DNA from: JACVRW01 sp963814095
GTDB lineage: Bacteria; Actinomycetota; Thermoleophilia; Solirubrobacterales; Thermoleophilaceae
Reading direction: 5' to 3'
NCBI GenBank assembly: GCA_963814095.1
Contig: CAWFBT010000010.1
Location: forward strand, 1 to 64,000
DNA: 64,000 nucleotides
In this document: positions 26,822 to 35,594 of the stretch, piece after piece
Numbering within the stretch: the first letter of the stretch is position 1
Layout of the letters: each line of letters begins with the position of its first letter
Translations under genes and position numbers: made by a program
Notes under the pieces: generated by a model
What the model saw: the letters and a program-made list of their open reading frames with translations, nothing else
Told to the model about the DNA's origin: nothing
The model's database searches: none

Positions 26822-26871
26822 CAACCTATACGGGCGCATAGTGCCCGCGAGGATGGTCTCGGCATAGGTTG
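26822..26871. repeat. 8-bp inverted repeat CAACCTAT / ATAGGTTG spanning a promoter
   Basis: CAACCTAT (26822-26829) is the exact reverse complement of ATAGGTTG (26864-26871), with 34 bases between. The right arm contains the TAGGTT -10 box of the epimerase gene. A small GGGC...GCCC hairpin (26832-26846) lies between. It may be an operator, or a coincidence of two -10-like boxes facing opposite ways. Confidence 0.4.
26865..26870 (+). promoter_or_regulatory. -10 box of a leaderless promoter for the epimerase gene
   Basis: TAGGTT, six bases (GAGCCC), ATG 26877. GCATAGGTT here is identical to the box before 27931. Confidence 0.55.
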
Positions 26872-26876
26872 AGCCC

Positions 26877-27863
26877 ATGCGCATACTCATCACGGGCGGC
26901 GCGGGCTTCGTGGGCTCACACCTGGCCGACGAGCTTCTCAGCCGCGGCCATCGCGTCCACGCCCTCGACGACCTGTCGACGGGCGCCATCGACAACGTCC
27001 GGCACCTGAAGTCGAACCCGGCGTTCGAGTACACGATCGAGTCGTGCAACAACGCACCGGTCGTGGGCGAGCTCGTCGATTCCGCGGACGTCGTCTACCA
27101 CCTGGCCGCCGCGGTCGGCGTCGAGCTGATCGTCGAGAGCCCGGTGCGCACGATCGAGAACAACGTCCACACCACCGAGGTCGTTCTCTCCGCCGCCAGC
27201 AAGAAGAAGAAGCCGGTCTTCGTGGCCTCGACGAGCGAGGTCTACGGCAAGAGCACAGCCCTGCCCTTCCGCGAAGACGGCGACCTCCTGCTCGGCCCGA
27301 CCTTCAAGGGCCGCTGGTCGTACGCCTGCTCCAAGGCGATCGACGAGTTCCTCGCGCTCGCCTATTGGAAGGAGAAGGGGCTTCCCACCGTCATCGGGCG
27401 GATGTTCAACACCGTCGGCCCGCGCCAGACGGGCCGCTACGGCATGGTGGTTCCCAACTTCGTTCGTCAGGCGCTGGCCGGACAGCCGATCACCGTCTTC
27501 GGCGACGGCACGCAGAGCCGCTGCTTCGGCCACGTGCACGACGTCGTGCGCGCGCTCGCCACGCTGATGGAGCGCGACGATCTCTACGGCGAGGTCTTCA
27601 ACATCGGCAGCGAGGCCGAGATCACGATCAGGGGCCTCGCGACGAGGGTCCGCGAGCTCGTCGGGTCCGATGCCCCGATCGAGTACGTCCCGTACGACGA
27701 GGCGTACGAGGAGGGCTTCGAGGACATGCACCGTCGCGTGCCGGACATCGGCAAGATCCGCAGCGCCCTTGCCTGGGAGCCGACCAAGTCGCTCGACGAC
27801 ATCATCCTCGACGTGAAGCAGCAGCAGCTCGAGTCGAGCCGGCTCGGCGCGCTCGCCGCCTAG
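26877..27863 (+). CDS. NAD-dependent epimerase/dehydratase (extended SDR, UDP-glucuronate decarboxylase/UDP-glucose epimerase-like)
   Basis: A 328-residue extended short-chain dehydrogenase. The Rossmann motif is ITGGAGFVGSHL, the adenosine-ribose region ALDDLSTG, and the catalytic residues are Ser/Thr in ASTSEVYG and Tyr-x3-Lys in SYACSK. MFNTVGPRQTGRYGMVVPNF and the RCFGHVHDVV segment resemble UXS and NDP-sugar epimerases. It interconverts or decarboxylates nucleotide sugars in the cytoplasm and would work with the UDP-sugar dehydrogenase at 32667. The exact product cannot be told from sequence. ATG 26877 follows TAGGTT by six bases. Confidence 0.85.
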   Translation: MRILITGGAGFVGSHLADELLSRGHRVHALDDLSTGAIDNVRHLKSNPAFEYTIESCNNAPVVGELVDSADVVYHLAAAVGVELIVESPVRTIENNVHTTEVVLSAASKKKKPVFVASTSEVYGKSTALPFREDGDLLLGPTFKGRWSYACSKAIDEFLALAYWKEKGLPTVIGRMFNTVGPRQTGRYGMVVPNFVRQALAGQPITVFGDGTQSRCFGHVHDVVRALATLMERDDLYGEVFNIGSEAEITIRGLATRVRELVGSDAPIEYVPYDEAYEEGFEDMHRRVPDIGKIRSALAWEPTKSLDDIILDVKQQQLESSRLGALAA

Positions 27864-27917
27864 GGCAGCCGGGACCAACTTCGGCCACAGTTCGTTGCCC
27901 CGGCCGGAACCCAGGCA

Positions 27918-27923
27918 TAGGTT
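27918..27923 (+). promoter_or_regulatory. -10 box of a leaderless promoter for the sorbosone-dehydrogenase-like gene
   Basis: TAGGTT ends seven bases before GTG 27931. TTGCCC at 27895-27900 lies 17 bases upstream and could be the -35. Confidence 0.5.
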
Positions 27924-27930
27924 CGGTCAC

Positions 27931-30900
27931 GTGGTTCGGCCCGGACTCGCACGGATTCTGCTGCTCGCATGTCTATGCCTGCTGGGAGCCCTTGCTCCCG
28001 CCGCCGGCGCTCAGACCCGCCTCGGCCCCGACGCGCTCGAGCCGGGACTGCCGTCGGTTGATCTCGCCGCGCTCGACGTGGTGCCGCCCGGGTTCGAGGA
28101 GACGGTCCTCTGGAGCGGTCTCACGAACCCCACCGCGGTGCGCTTTGCGCCGGACGGCAGGGTCTTCGTGGCCGAGAAGTCGGGCGTCATCAAGGTCTTT
28201 GACAACGTCAACGACCCGACCGCGGCGGTCTTCGCCGACCTCAGCACCAAGGTCCACAACTTCTGGGACCGCGGCCTCCTGGGCCTGGCGGTCGACCCGC
28301 AGTTCACGACAGGCCGGCCGTTCGTCTACGCCCTCTACACGCACGACGCCATGCCCGGCGGCACGGCGCCGCGCTGGGGCGATGGCTGCCCGACGCCTCC
28401 GGGGGCGACGGGCGACGGCTGTGTCGTCACCGGCCGGCTCTCGAAGCTGAGCGCCGGCGGCGTCGAGCAGGTCCTGATCGAGGACTGGTGCCAGCAGTAC
28501 CCGAGCCATTCGGTTGGCACCGTGGCCTTCGGCGCCGATGGCGCGCTCTACGTGAGCGCCGGGGACGGCGCGAGCTTCAACTTCCCGGACTACGGCCAGG
28601 ACGGCAGCCCCGTCAACCCGTGTGGCGATCCGCCCGGAGGGGTGGGAGGGAGCATGGACCCGCCCACGGCCGAGGGCGGCGCCCTGCGCAGCCAGGACCT
28701 GAGGACGAGTGCCGACCCGACGAGCCTCGACGGGACCGTCCTGCGCGTCAACCCGGACACCGGCGCCGCGATGCCCGACAACCCGAACGCGGGCAGTGCG
28801 GACGCCAACCTGCGCCGGATCATCGCCAACGGCCTGCGCAACCCGTTCCGCTTCACGATGCGCCCGGGGACGAACGACCTCTGGCTCGGCGACGTCGGCT
28901 GGAACTCGTGGGAGGAGATCAACCGCGTGCAGAGCGCGGCCGCGCCGGTCGAGAACTTCGGCTGGCCCTGCTACGAGGGCAACGGGCGGATGTCGTCGTA
29001 CGACAACCTGAACCTCAACATCTGCGAGAACCTCTATTCGGCCGGCGCGGCGGCCCACAGCCAGCCGGTCTACACCTACAACCACGGTGACCGGGTCTCT
29101 ACGGAGACCTGCCCGACCGGCGGCTCCGCCATTGCGGGCCTCGCCTTCTACAACGGCGGCACGTTCCCGAGCGCCTACAACAACGCGCTGTTCTTCGCCG
29201 ACAACACGCGCGACTGCATCTGGGTGATGTTCGCGGGCTCGAACGGCCTCCCGGATCCCGCCAATCGGCAGGTGTTCATCAACCAGGCCGCCAACCCGGT
29301 GGACATCCAGGTCGGCCCGGGCGGGGACATCTACTACGCCGACTTCGACGGGGGAACCATCCGGCGGGTCCGCTCGCTCGCGGGCAACCACGCGCCGAGC
29401 GCCAACGCGGCAGCGACGCCCACGAGCGGCCAGGCGCCGCTGACGGTCAACTTCGACGGGAGCGGCTCGACTGATCCCGACAACGACGCGCTCAGCTACG
29501 CCTGGGACCTCGACAGCGACGGCGCCTTCGACGACTCGACGTCCGCCCAGGCGAGCTTCACCTACACGCAGACGGGCAACCACCAGGCACGGCTGCGGGT
29601 GCGCGACCCGAGCGGTCTCGAGGACATCGACACGGCCACGATCAACGTGGGCTCGCCCCCGACGCCGACGATCGCGACGCCGGTCGCGGGGACGACCTGG
29701 GCGGTCGACGACGAGATCGGCTTCTCCGGCTCGGCCACGCGCGCGGGCGGCGGGTCGGTACCGGACAGCGGGCTCAGCTGGACCGTCATCCTCAACCACT
29801 GCTCGGCGCTCGTCCCGAACAACTGCCACGAGCACGAGATCGAGACCTTCTCCGGCCCCTCGGGGTCGTTCGACGCGCCTGACCACCCGTATCCGTCGTA
29901 CTTGTCGCTCGAGCTGAAGGCGACCGACGGCGGTCTCAGCAGCACGGTCTCACGCCGGCTCGACCCGAAGACCGTGAACCTCACGTTCGAGACCGAGCCG
30001 GCGGGCCTGCAGCTGTCGGTCGGCAGCGAGGAACAGGCCGGCCCGTTCACGCGGACGGCCATCCAGGGGTCGACCGTCGGGCTGATCGCGCCTCCGCAGC
30101 AGGAGGCGGGCGGCAAGACCTACAACTTCAGCTCGTGGTCGGACGGCGGCGCCGCCGCGCATAACGTGATCGCCGGGACCACACCCGCCACCTACCGCGC
30201 CAACTACGCCGAGGCCGTCTGCGCCCCCGGCGCGAACCTGGTCGGCGCCTGGGGCTTCGACGAGGCGAACGGCGCGTCGGTCACGACGCGTCTGGCCGCG
30301 GCAACACTGGCTCCATCAGCGGCGCCGCGCGGACCAGCTCGGGCAAGTTCGGGTCTGCGCTGAGCTTCGACGGCGTCAACGACATGGTCACGGTGGCTGA
30401 CAGCGCCTCGCTGGACCTGACCTCACGCGCCACGCTCGAGGCATGGGTCAACCCGAGCGCGCTCGGCAGCGCCTGGCGCACCGTCATGCTGAAGGAGCAG
30501 CCTGGCCAGCTCGTCTACGCGCTGTACGCGAACAACGACCTGAGTCGCCCGGCGGGGCACCTGTTCACCACGGGCGACCTGTTCACGAACGGCACTGCGC
30601 CGCTCGCGCTGAACACGTGGTCGCACCTGGCGATGACCTGGGACGGGACCACCCAGCGGCTGTTCGTGAACGGCAATCAGGTGGGCTCGAGGGCGCTCGG
30701 CGGCTCGATCGTCCCCAGCGCGGGCGCGCTGCGGTTCGGCGGCAACAGCGTCTGGGCGGAGTGGTTCGCAGGCAGCCTCGATGAGATCCGCGTGTACGAC
30801 CGCGCGCTGACCCAGGCGCAGCTGCAGGCCGACATGAACGCTCCTGTCAGCTGCGGCGGCCCGCCGCCCCAACCGGCCCTGACGGTCTCGCCGGGCACGA

Positions 30901-32615
30901 TGTCCTTCACGGCGACGCAGGGCGGTGCAGGCCCGCCGGCCCAGAACATCGCGGTGACCAACACCGGCGGCGGCAGCCTCGACTGGACGGCGAGCGAGTC
31001 CGTGCCCTGGCTGTCAGTCAGCCCGCAGAGCGGCACGGCGCCCGGGAGCATCGCGGTGACGCCTTCGATCGCCGGCCTGGCGCCCGGCACGTACACGACA
31101 CAGGTGACCGTGACGGCCGCCGGTGCCACGGGCTCGCCGAAGACGGTCGACGTGTCACTCACGGTGAACCCGGCGCCGCCGGTGCTCGCCGTCTCGCGCA
31201 CGACCATGGCGTTCACCGCCACCCAGGGCGGCGCGAACCCGTCGGCGCAGAGCTTCGACGTGACGAACACCGGCGGAGGGACGATCAACTGGAACGCCAC
31301 CGAGTCGGCCTCCTGGCTCTCGCTCAGCCCCGCCAGCGGCACGGCACCGAGCACCGTTACCGCCACACCGTCGATCGCCGGCCTGGCACCGGGCACGTAC
31401 ACGACGCAGATAAGCGTCAGCGCGGCGGGCGTGAGCGGCTCGCCGAAGACAATCGATGTGACCCTCACGGTCAACCCGTCGACTCCGGTCTTGGCCGTCG
31501 CCCCGGCCACGCTCTCCTTCAGCGGCACCCAGGGAGGAGCCAATCCGGCGGCCCAGACGGTCAACGTCACAAACGGCGGCGGAGGCACCCTCACCTACAG
31601 CGCATCGGATGACCAGCCGTGGCTCAGCATCTCGCCCGCGGGCGGCACCGCGCCCGGCGCCCTATCGGCTACGGCCAACATCACAGGTCTCGCACCCGGC
31701 ACGTACACCGGCACGATCACCGTGACCGCGGCGGGGGCGTCGGGATCGCCGAAGACGGTGAGCGTGACCTTGAACGTCGCGAGCGCGCCCCCGGCCGGCA
31801 CCGCGCCGGTTGGCGCCTGGGGATTCGATGAGGCGAGCGGCCCGTCGGTCGTGGACGCCTCGGGGCGCGGCAACAACGGGACGATCGCGGGCGCGACTCG
31901 GACAACCTCTGGGCGCTTCGGCTCGGCGCTGACCTTCGACGGCGTCAACGACTGGGTGACCGTGCCCGACAGCGCGTCGCTCGACCTGTCGAACCGGGCG
32001 ACACTCGAGGCGTGGGTGAACCCGAGCGCGCTCGGCAGCGCGTGGAGGACGGTGTTGCTCAAGGAGCAGCCTGGCCAGCTCGTCTACGCGCTGTACGCCA
32101 GCAACGACATCGCCCGGCCGTCCGGCCACCTGTTCACCAGCGGCGACCTCTTCTCGAACGGCAACGCGGCCCTTCCACTCAACACCTGGTCGCACCTCGC
32201 GCTGACGTGGGACGGGACGACGCTGAGGCTGTTCGTCGGCGCCAACCAGGTTGCGTCACGCACGCTCACCGGCACGCTCGTCAACAGCACCGGCGCCCTG
32301 CGCTTCGGGGGCAATGGCGTCTGGCCGGAGTGGTTCGCAGGCCGGCTCGACGAGATTCGCGTGTATGACCGGGCGCTCACGCAGACAGAGCTGCAGGCCG
32401 ACATGCTCGCGGCGGTCGCGGGAACCGGTGTCGCCAGGGCCACGGGCGCTGCACGCTCCGGGCCCGCGGCCCGCGCACAGGCGGGGGCGCGCAGAAAGGC
32501 CGCTCGTCGCACACGAGCCGGGGGCCGGCGCGCACGGATCGACCGCATTCGCAACCCGGGCGCCTTCCCGCGCTTCACGGGCCTCACCCGTCACACCGCC
32601 AAACAGCGGCCCTGA
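27931..32615 (+). CDS. Secreted glucose/sorbosone dehydrogenase-like protein with PKD, two LamG and three BACON domains; frameshifted at 30285
   Basis: About 1561 residues once one missing base at 30285/30286 is restored (ACG-ACGCG should read ACG-GACGCG, giving VTDASGRGN as in the later LamG copy). GTG 27931 gives a clean signal peptide (ARILLLACLCLLGALAPAAG). A six-bladed GSDH propeller follows (~residues 40-490; LWSGLTNPTAVRFAPDGRVF, RDRGLLGLAVDP-like, NGLRNPFRF, DLWLGDVGWNSWEEIN), a PKD domain (DPDNDALSYAWDLDSDG), a beta-sandwich region, LamG 1, three 102-residue BACON domains and LamG 2, then a basic tail ending 32615. GSDH proteins use PQQ to oxidise aldoses; BACON and LamG bind carbohydrate. 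As sequenced the frame stops at 30363 and reopens at 30384. Probably extracellular, acting on surface glycan. Confidence 0.8.
30880..31797 (+). repeat. Three tandem 306-bp units encoding BACON domains
   Basis: The PGTYT-encoding segment falls at 31088, 31394 and 31700 (CAC landmark), an exact 306-base period. Each encodes LSFxxTQGGAxPxAQxxxVTN, WLSxSPxxGTAP and GLAPGTYT. Confidence 0.8.
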
Positions 32616-32654
32616 CCTAGCCGATCGGGCAGTCCGGTGCTGGCCGGCCCGGCT

Positions 32655-32660
32655 TAGGCT
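32655..32660 (+). promoter_or_regulatory. -10 box of a leaderless promoter for the UDP-sugar dehydrogenase
   Basis: TAGGCT, six bases (CGTTCC), ATG 32667, in a 51-base intergenic gap. Confidence 0.5.
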
Positions 32661-32666
32661 CGTTCC

Positions 32667-33914
32667 ATGAACGTCGGAATCGTCGGACTCGGGTACGTGG
32701 GCCTGCCGCTCGCGGTCTCCTTTTGCGAAGCGGGCCACAACGTGGTGGGGGTCGACGTCGACCCGCGCAAGATCGGCGCCCTGAAGGCTGGGGAGAGCTA
32801 TATCGAGGATGTCTCGCCCGAGCGGCTCGCCGCGATGGCGGACAGCTTCTTCCCGACGCTGCGCGTGGCCGAGCTGTCGCGCTGCGAGGCGGTCATCATC
32901 GCGGTGCCGACGCCGCTGACACGCAACCGCGAGCCGGATCTGGGCCCGCTGGTTGCGGCCACCAAGGCGATCGCCGGCGTGCTTCAGCGTGACCAGCTCG
33001 TGGTGCTGGAGTCGACGACCTACCCGGGCACCACCCGCGAGCGGCTCGTCCCGCTGCTGGAGGAGGCGGGCCTCGCGGCCGGCATCGAGTTCAGCCTCGC
33101 CTTCTCCCCGGAGCGCGTCGACCCGGGCCGCACCGACTACACGATGCGCAACACCCCGAAGGTCGTCGGCGGGCTCACCGAGGCCTGTCGCGAGCGTGCC
33201 GTCGCTCTCTACTCGGAGATCTGCGACCACGTCGTCCCGGTCTCGACGCCGGAGGTGGCCGAGCTGACCAAGCTGCTCGAGAACGTCTTCCGGTCGGTGA
33301 ACATCGCGCTCGTCAACGAGCTCGCGATGCTCTGCGACCGCATGGGCATCGACATCTGGGAGGTCGTGAACGCGGCGTCCACCAAGCCGTACGGGTTCAT
33401 GCGCTTCGACCCCGGGCCCGGCATGGGCGGCCACTGCCTTCCCGTCGATCCCTTCTACCTGTCCTGGCGAGCGCGCGAGTTCGGCTCGCCCACCGACTTC
33501 ATCGAGCTCGCGGGCGAGGTCAACCAGGCCATGCCGCGCTTCTGCGCGGACAAGGTGGGCCGCGCCCTGAACGAGCACGCCAAGCCGGTTCGCGGCTCGC
33601 GCGTGGCGCTCCTGGGCGTCTCCTACAAGGCGGGCGTCGGCGACATGCGCGAATCGCCCGCCCTCAAAATCATCCAGCTGCTCGGGGACGCCGGCGCCGA
33701 GATCGTCTACCACGACGATCACGTTCCGGAGCTCCCGGAGTTCGGGCTCGCGTCCGTGTCGCTGGAGGACGCGCTCCACGAGTGCGACGTCGCCGTCGTC
33801 GTAACGGCCCATCCCGGCCTCGACGTCGACCTCGTCCTCGAGCGGGCGCCCCTCGTGGTCGACTTCCGTGGGATTACGCCGGGGAGCGGAGTTCCCAACC
33901 TCGTCCGTCTCTGA
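32667..33914 (+). CDS. Nucleotide sugar dehydrogenase (UDP-GlcNAc/UDP-glucose 6-dehydrogenase, WbpA-like)
   Basis: A 415-residue NAD-dependent enzyme: MNVGIVGLGYVGLPLAVSFC Rossmann motif, AVPTPL, LESTTYPGTTRE, FSPERVDPG and KLLENVFRSVNIALVNELA. The catalytic cysteine is Cys257 in GPGMGGHCLPVDPF, a form closer to WbpA/WecC than to TuaD. The C-terminal domain has LLGVSYKAGVGDMRESPA. It oxidises C6 of a UDP-sugar twice, making the uronic-acid precursor for the polysaccharide; the locus' AsnB-like protein could amidate such acids. ATG 32667 is set by the TAGGCT box six bases upstream. Confidence 0.9.
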   Translation: MNVGIVGLGYVGLPLAVSFCEAGHNVVGVDVDPRKIGALKAGESYIEDVSPERLAAMADSFFPTLRVAELSRCEAVIIAVPTPLTRNREPDLGPLVAATKAIAGVLQRDQLVVLESTTYPGTTRERLVPLLEEAGLAAGIEFSLAFSPERVDPGRTDYTMRNTPKVVGGLTEACRERAVALYSEICDHVVPVSTPEVAELTKLLENVFRSVNIALVNELAMLCDRMGIDIWEVVNAASTKPYGFMRFDPGPGMGGHCLPVDPFYLSWRAREFGSPTDFIELAGEVNQAMPRFCADKVGRALNEHAKPVRGSRVALLGVSYKAGVGDMRESPALKIIQLLGDAGAEIVYHDDHVPELPEFGLASVSLEDALHECDVAVVVTAHPGLDVDLVLERAPLVVDFRGITPGSGVPNLVRL

Positions 33915-33922
33915 GGCCGAGG

Positions 33923-34753
33923 ATGACCGCCCCTCCCCGCGGCGCGTACGGATTCCGGCTCGAGGGAGTCGAGGCCGCGCACCCCCTCCTGGTGCCGGCT
34001 GAACCCGACTGGCCGGCGCTTCGCCTCGCCGCGCAGCTCGGGTTCGACTCGGGTGAACCCGAGCAGATCTCAGAGGACAGCGCGCGCCTGCGCCTGCCCT
34101 TCGGCGGCAGCGCCGACGTGGACTGGGCGCGAGGCGACGTGATGTTCACCCTGCGTCGCCGTGCCGCGGCCGGCGAGCTCGTGCACCCCCACCTCGGTCC
34201 GGTGGCGGCCTTCGGCTCGCAACGCCGCGGCCGCGAGAGCTTTCACGCCGGAGCCGTCGTGCTCGGCGACGGCGCCTGGGCGGTGATGGGCGCCAAGGGC
34301 GCCGGGAAGAGCACCCTGCTCGCCTGGCTTGCCCTGAGCGGCCACCGGGTGCTGGTCGACGACGTGCTCGTGGTCGACGAGGAGTGCCGTGCGCTCGCCG
34401 GCCCGCGCGCCATCGACCTGCGCGAGGGCGCTGCGCGTGGCTTCGGGGTGGGGGAGCCGATCGGGGCACCACCCCGGAGGCGTTACCGGATGCTGATCGG
34501 CGCCGTGCCGGCGAGTGTGCCGCTGCGGGGCTTCATCCGCCTCGCATGGGGCGATGTGCCGACGGTCGTCCGCGTGCCCGTGGCGTGGCGGCCCGCGGCG
34601 CTCGCCTCGTGCCGCGCGGTGCGTCTGGCTCCGCGCGACCCGAACGTGCTCGTCCAGCTCAGCGCGTTGCCGATGGTCGAGCTGCGGCGGCCGCGCGAGT
34701 GGGAGCAGGCGGCGGACGCCGCCGAGCGCCTGCTGGACACGCTCGCCGTCTGA
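33923..34753 (+). CDS. HPr-kinase-like P-loop protein
   Basis: A 276-residue protein with Walker A GAKGAGKST near residue 121 and VLVDDVLVVD about 25 residues later, the layout of HPr kinase/phosphorylase C-terminal domains and of the HprK-like proteins found in polysaccharide and lasso-peptide clusters. The N-terminal ~110 residues have no recognised fold. No PTS genes are visible, so phosphorylation of a sugar, lipid or another protein is as likely as of HPr. ATG 33923 follows the dehydrogenase stop by eight bases, with GAGG upstream, so the pair is probably one operon. Confidence 0.65.
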   Translation: MTAPPRGAYGFRLEGVEAAHPLLVPAEPDWPALRLAAQLGFDSGEPEQISEDSARLRLPFGGSADVDWARGDVMFTLRRRAAAGELVHPHLGPVAAFGSQRRGRESFHAGAVVLGDGAWAVMGAKGAGKSTLLAWLALSGHRVLVDDVLVVDEECRALAGPRAIDLREGAARGFGVGEPIGAPPRRRYRMLIGAVPASVPLRGFIRLAWGDVPTVVRVPVAWRPAALASCRAVRLAPRDPNVLVQLSALPMVELRRPREWEQAADAAERLLDTLAV

Positions 34754-34759
34754 CGGGCG

Positions 34760-35437
34760 TCAGGCCGACAGCGCAGTGACCGCCGCGGCGGGCTCCGGCG
34801 CGGGAACCAGGCGCGGGCGCGGACGCCCGGGCGCGCTCGTGTGCACGAAGCGGCTCGCCTCGGTGCGGTTCGACACGCCGAGCTTGCGGTAGATGTTCGA
34901 CAGGTGGAACTTCACCGTCTGCTCGGTCACCCACAGCTGCTTGCCGATCGTGGCGTTCGTGAGGCCGTCCGCGACGAGCGTGAGGATCTCGCGCTCGCGC
35001 GCGGTCAGATCCTCGTTCGCTGAGAGCGGCTGGGCTCCCTCGACCACTGCGGCCGGCAGGGCGCAGACGATGTTGCGGTTCACGATCTCGCGGATCAGCG
35101 TGCCGAGGCTCGGCAGGTGCGCTGACTTCGAGATGCACGCGTCGACACCGGCGCCGAGCGCACGGCCGACCCAGTCGTCATCCATCCGCATCGTGAGCAG
35201 CAGGATGGTTGCCGCGGGGGCCTCCTCCCGGCACTCGCGGATGCGCTCCAGCGCGTGCTCCGAGTTCTGCATCTCGTCGACGAGGACGATGTCGGGCTGC
35301 GACTGGGCGATCGGCCGGCGGATCGAACCGCGGCCGTCGACCTTGCCGAGCATCTTGAGCCGGGCGGTGTTCTTCAGAGCCATCCGGATGGTCTCGACGA
35401 CAAAAGAGCTGTCAGCGACGATCACGACGCTGTTCAT
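34760..35437 (-). CDS. LuxR/NarL-family response regulator
   Basis: A 225-residue protein with an N-terminal receiver domain (NSVVIVADSSFVVETIRMAL; probable phospho-acceptor Asp54 in DIVLVDEM; Lys in CISKS) and a C-terminal GerE helix-turn-helix (LTAREREILTLVADGLTNAT, VKFHLSNIYRKLGVSNRTEA). A proline/alanine-rich tail follows. The receiver pocket has a single acidic residue (VAD) where two are usual. GAGGGG stands about 11 bases before ATG 35437. No sensor kinase is adjacent. It is divergent from the O-antigen-ligase gene and could control it. Confidence 0.85.
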   Translation of the reverse strand: MNSVVIVADSSFVVETIRMALKNTARLKMLGKVDGRGSIRRPIAQSQPDIVLVDEMQNSEHALERIRECREEAPAATILLLTMRMDDDWVGRALGAGVDACISKSAHLPSLGTLIREIVNRNIVCALPAAVVEGAQPLSANEDLTAREREILTLVADGLTNATIGKQLWVTEQTVKFHLSNIYRKLGVSNRTEASRFVHTSAPGRPRPRLVPAPEPAAAVTALSA

Positions 35438-35515
35438 GACAAAGAAATCCCCTCATGGTGTGCAGAGAGCGCGCGCCGGACCCATTCCTGACGCACTGGA
35501 CCAACGGCTGGGGTT

Positions 35516-35542
35516 GCTCATTTCTTTTTCATCCTTTTGAGC
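35516..35542. promoter_or_regulatory. AT-rich inverted repeat between the LuxR regulator and the ligase gene
   Basis: GCTCA (35516-35520) and TGAGC (35538-35542) flank the T-rich TTTCTTTTTCATCCTTT. In DNA this GC-rich, such a block in a divergent 157-base region suggests a promoter or operator. It is not matched to any known site. Confidence 0.3.
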
Positions 35543-35594
35543 GGATGCCCGCCTTGCGCGCGCGTGGAAGAGAGCGAGGCGCGTTGATAGGGGG

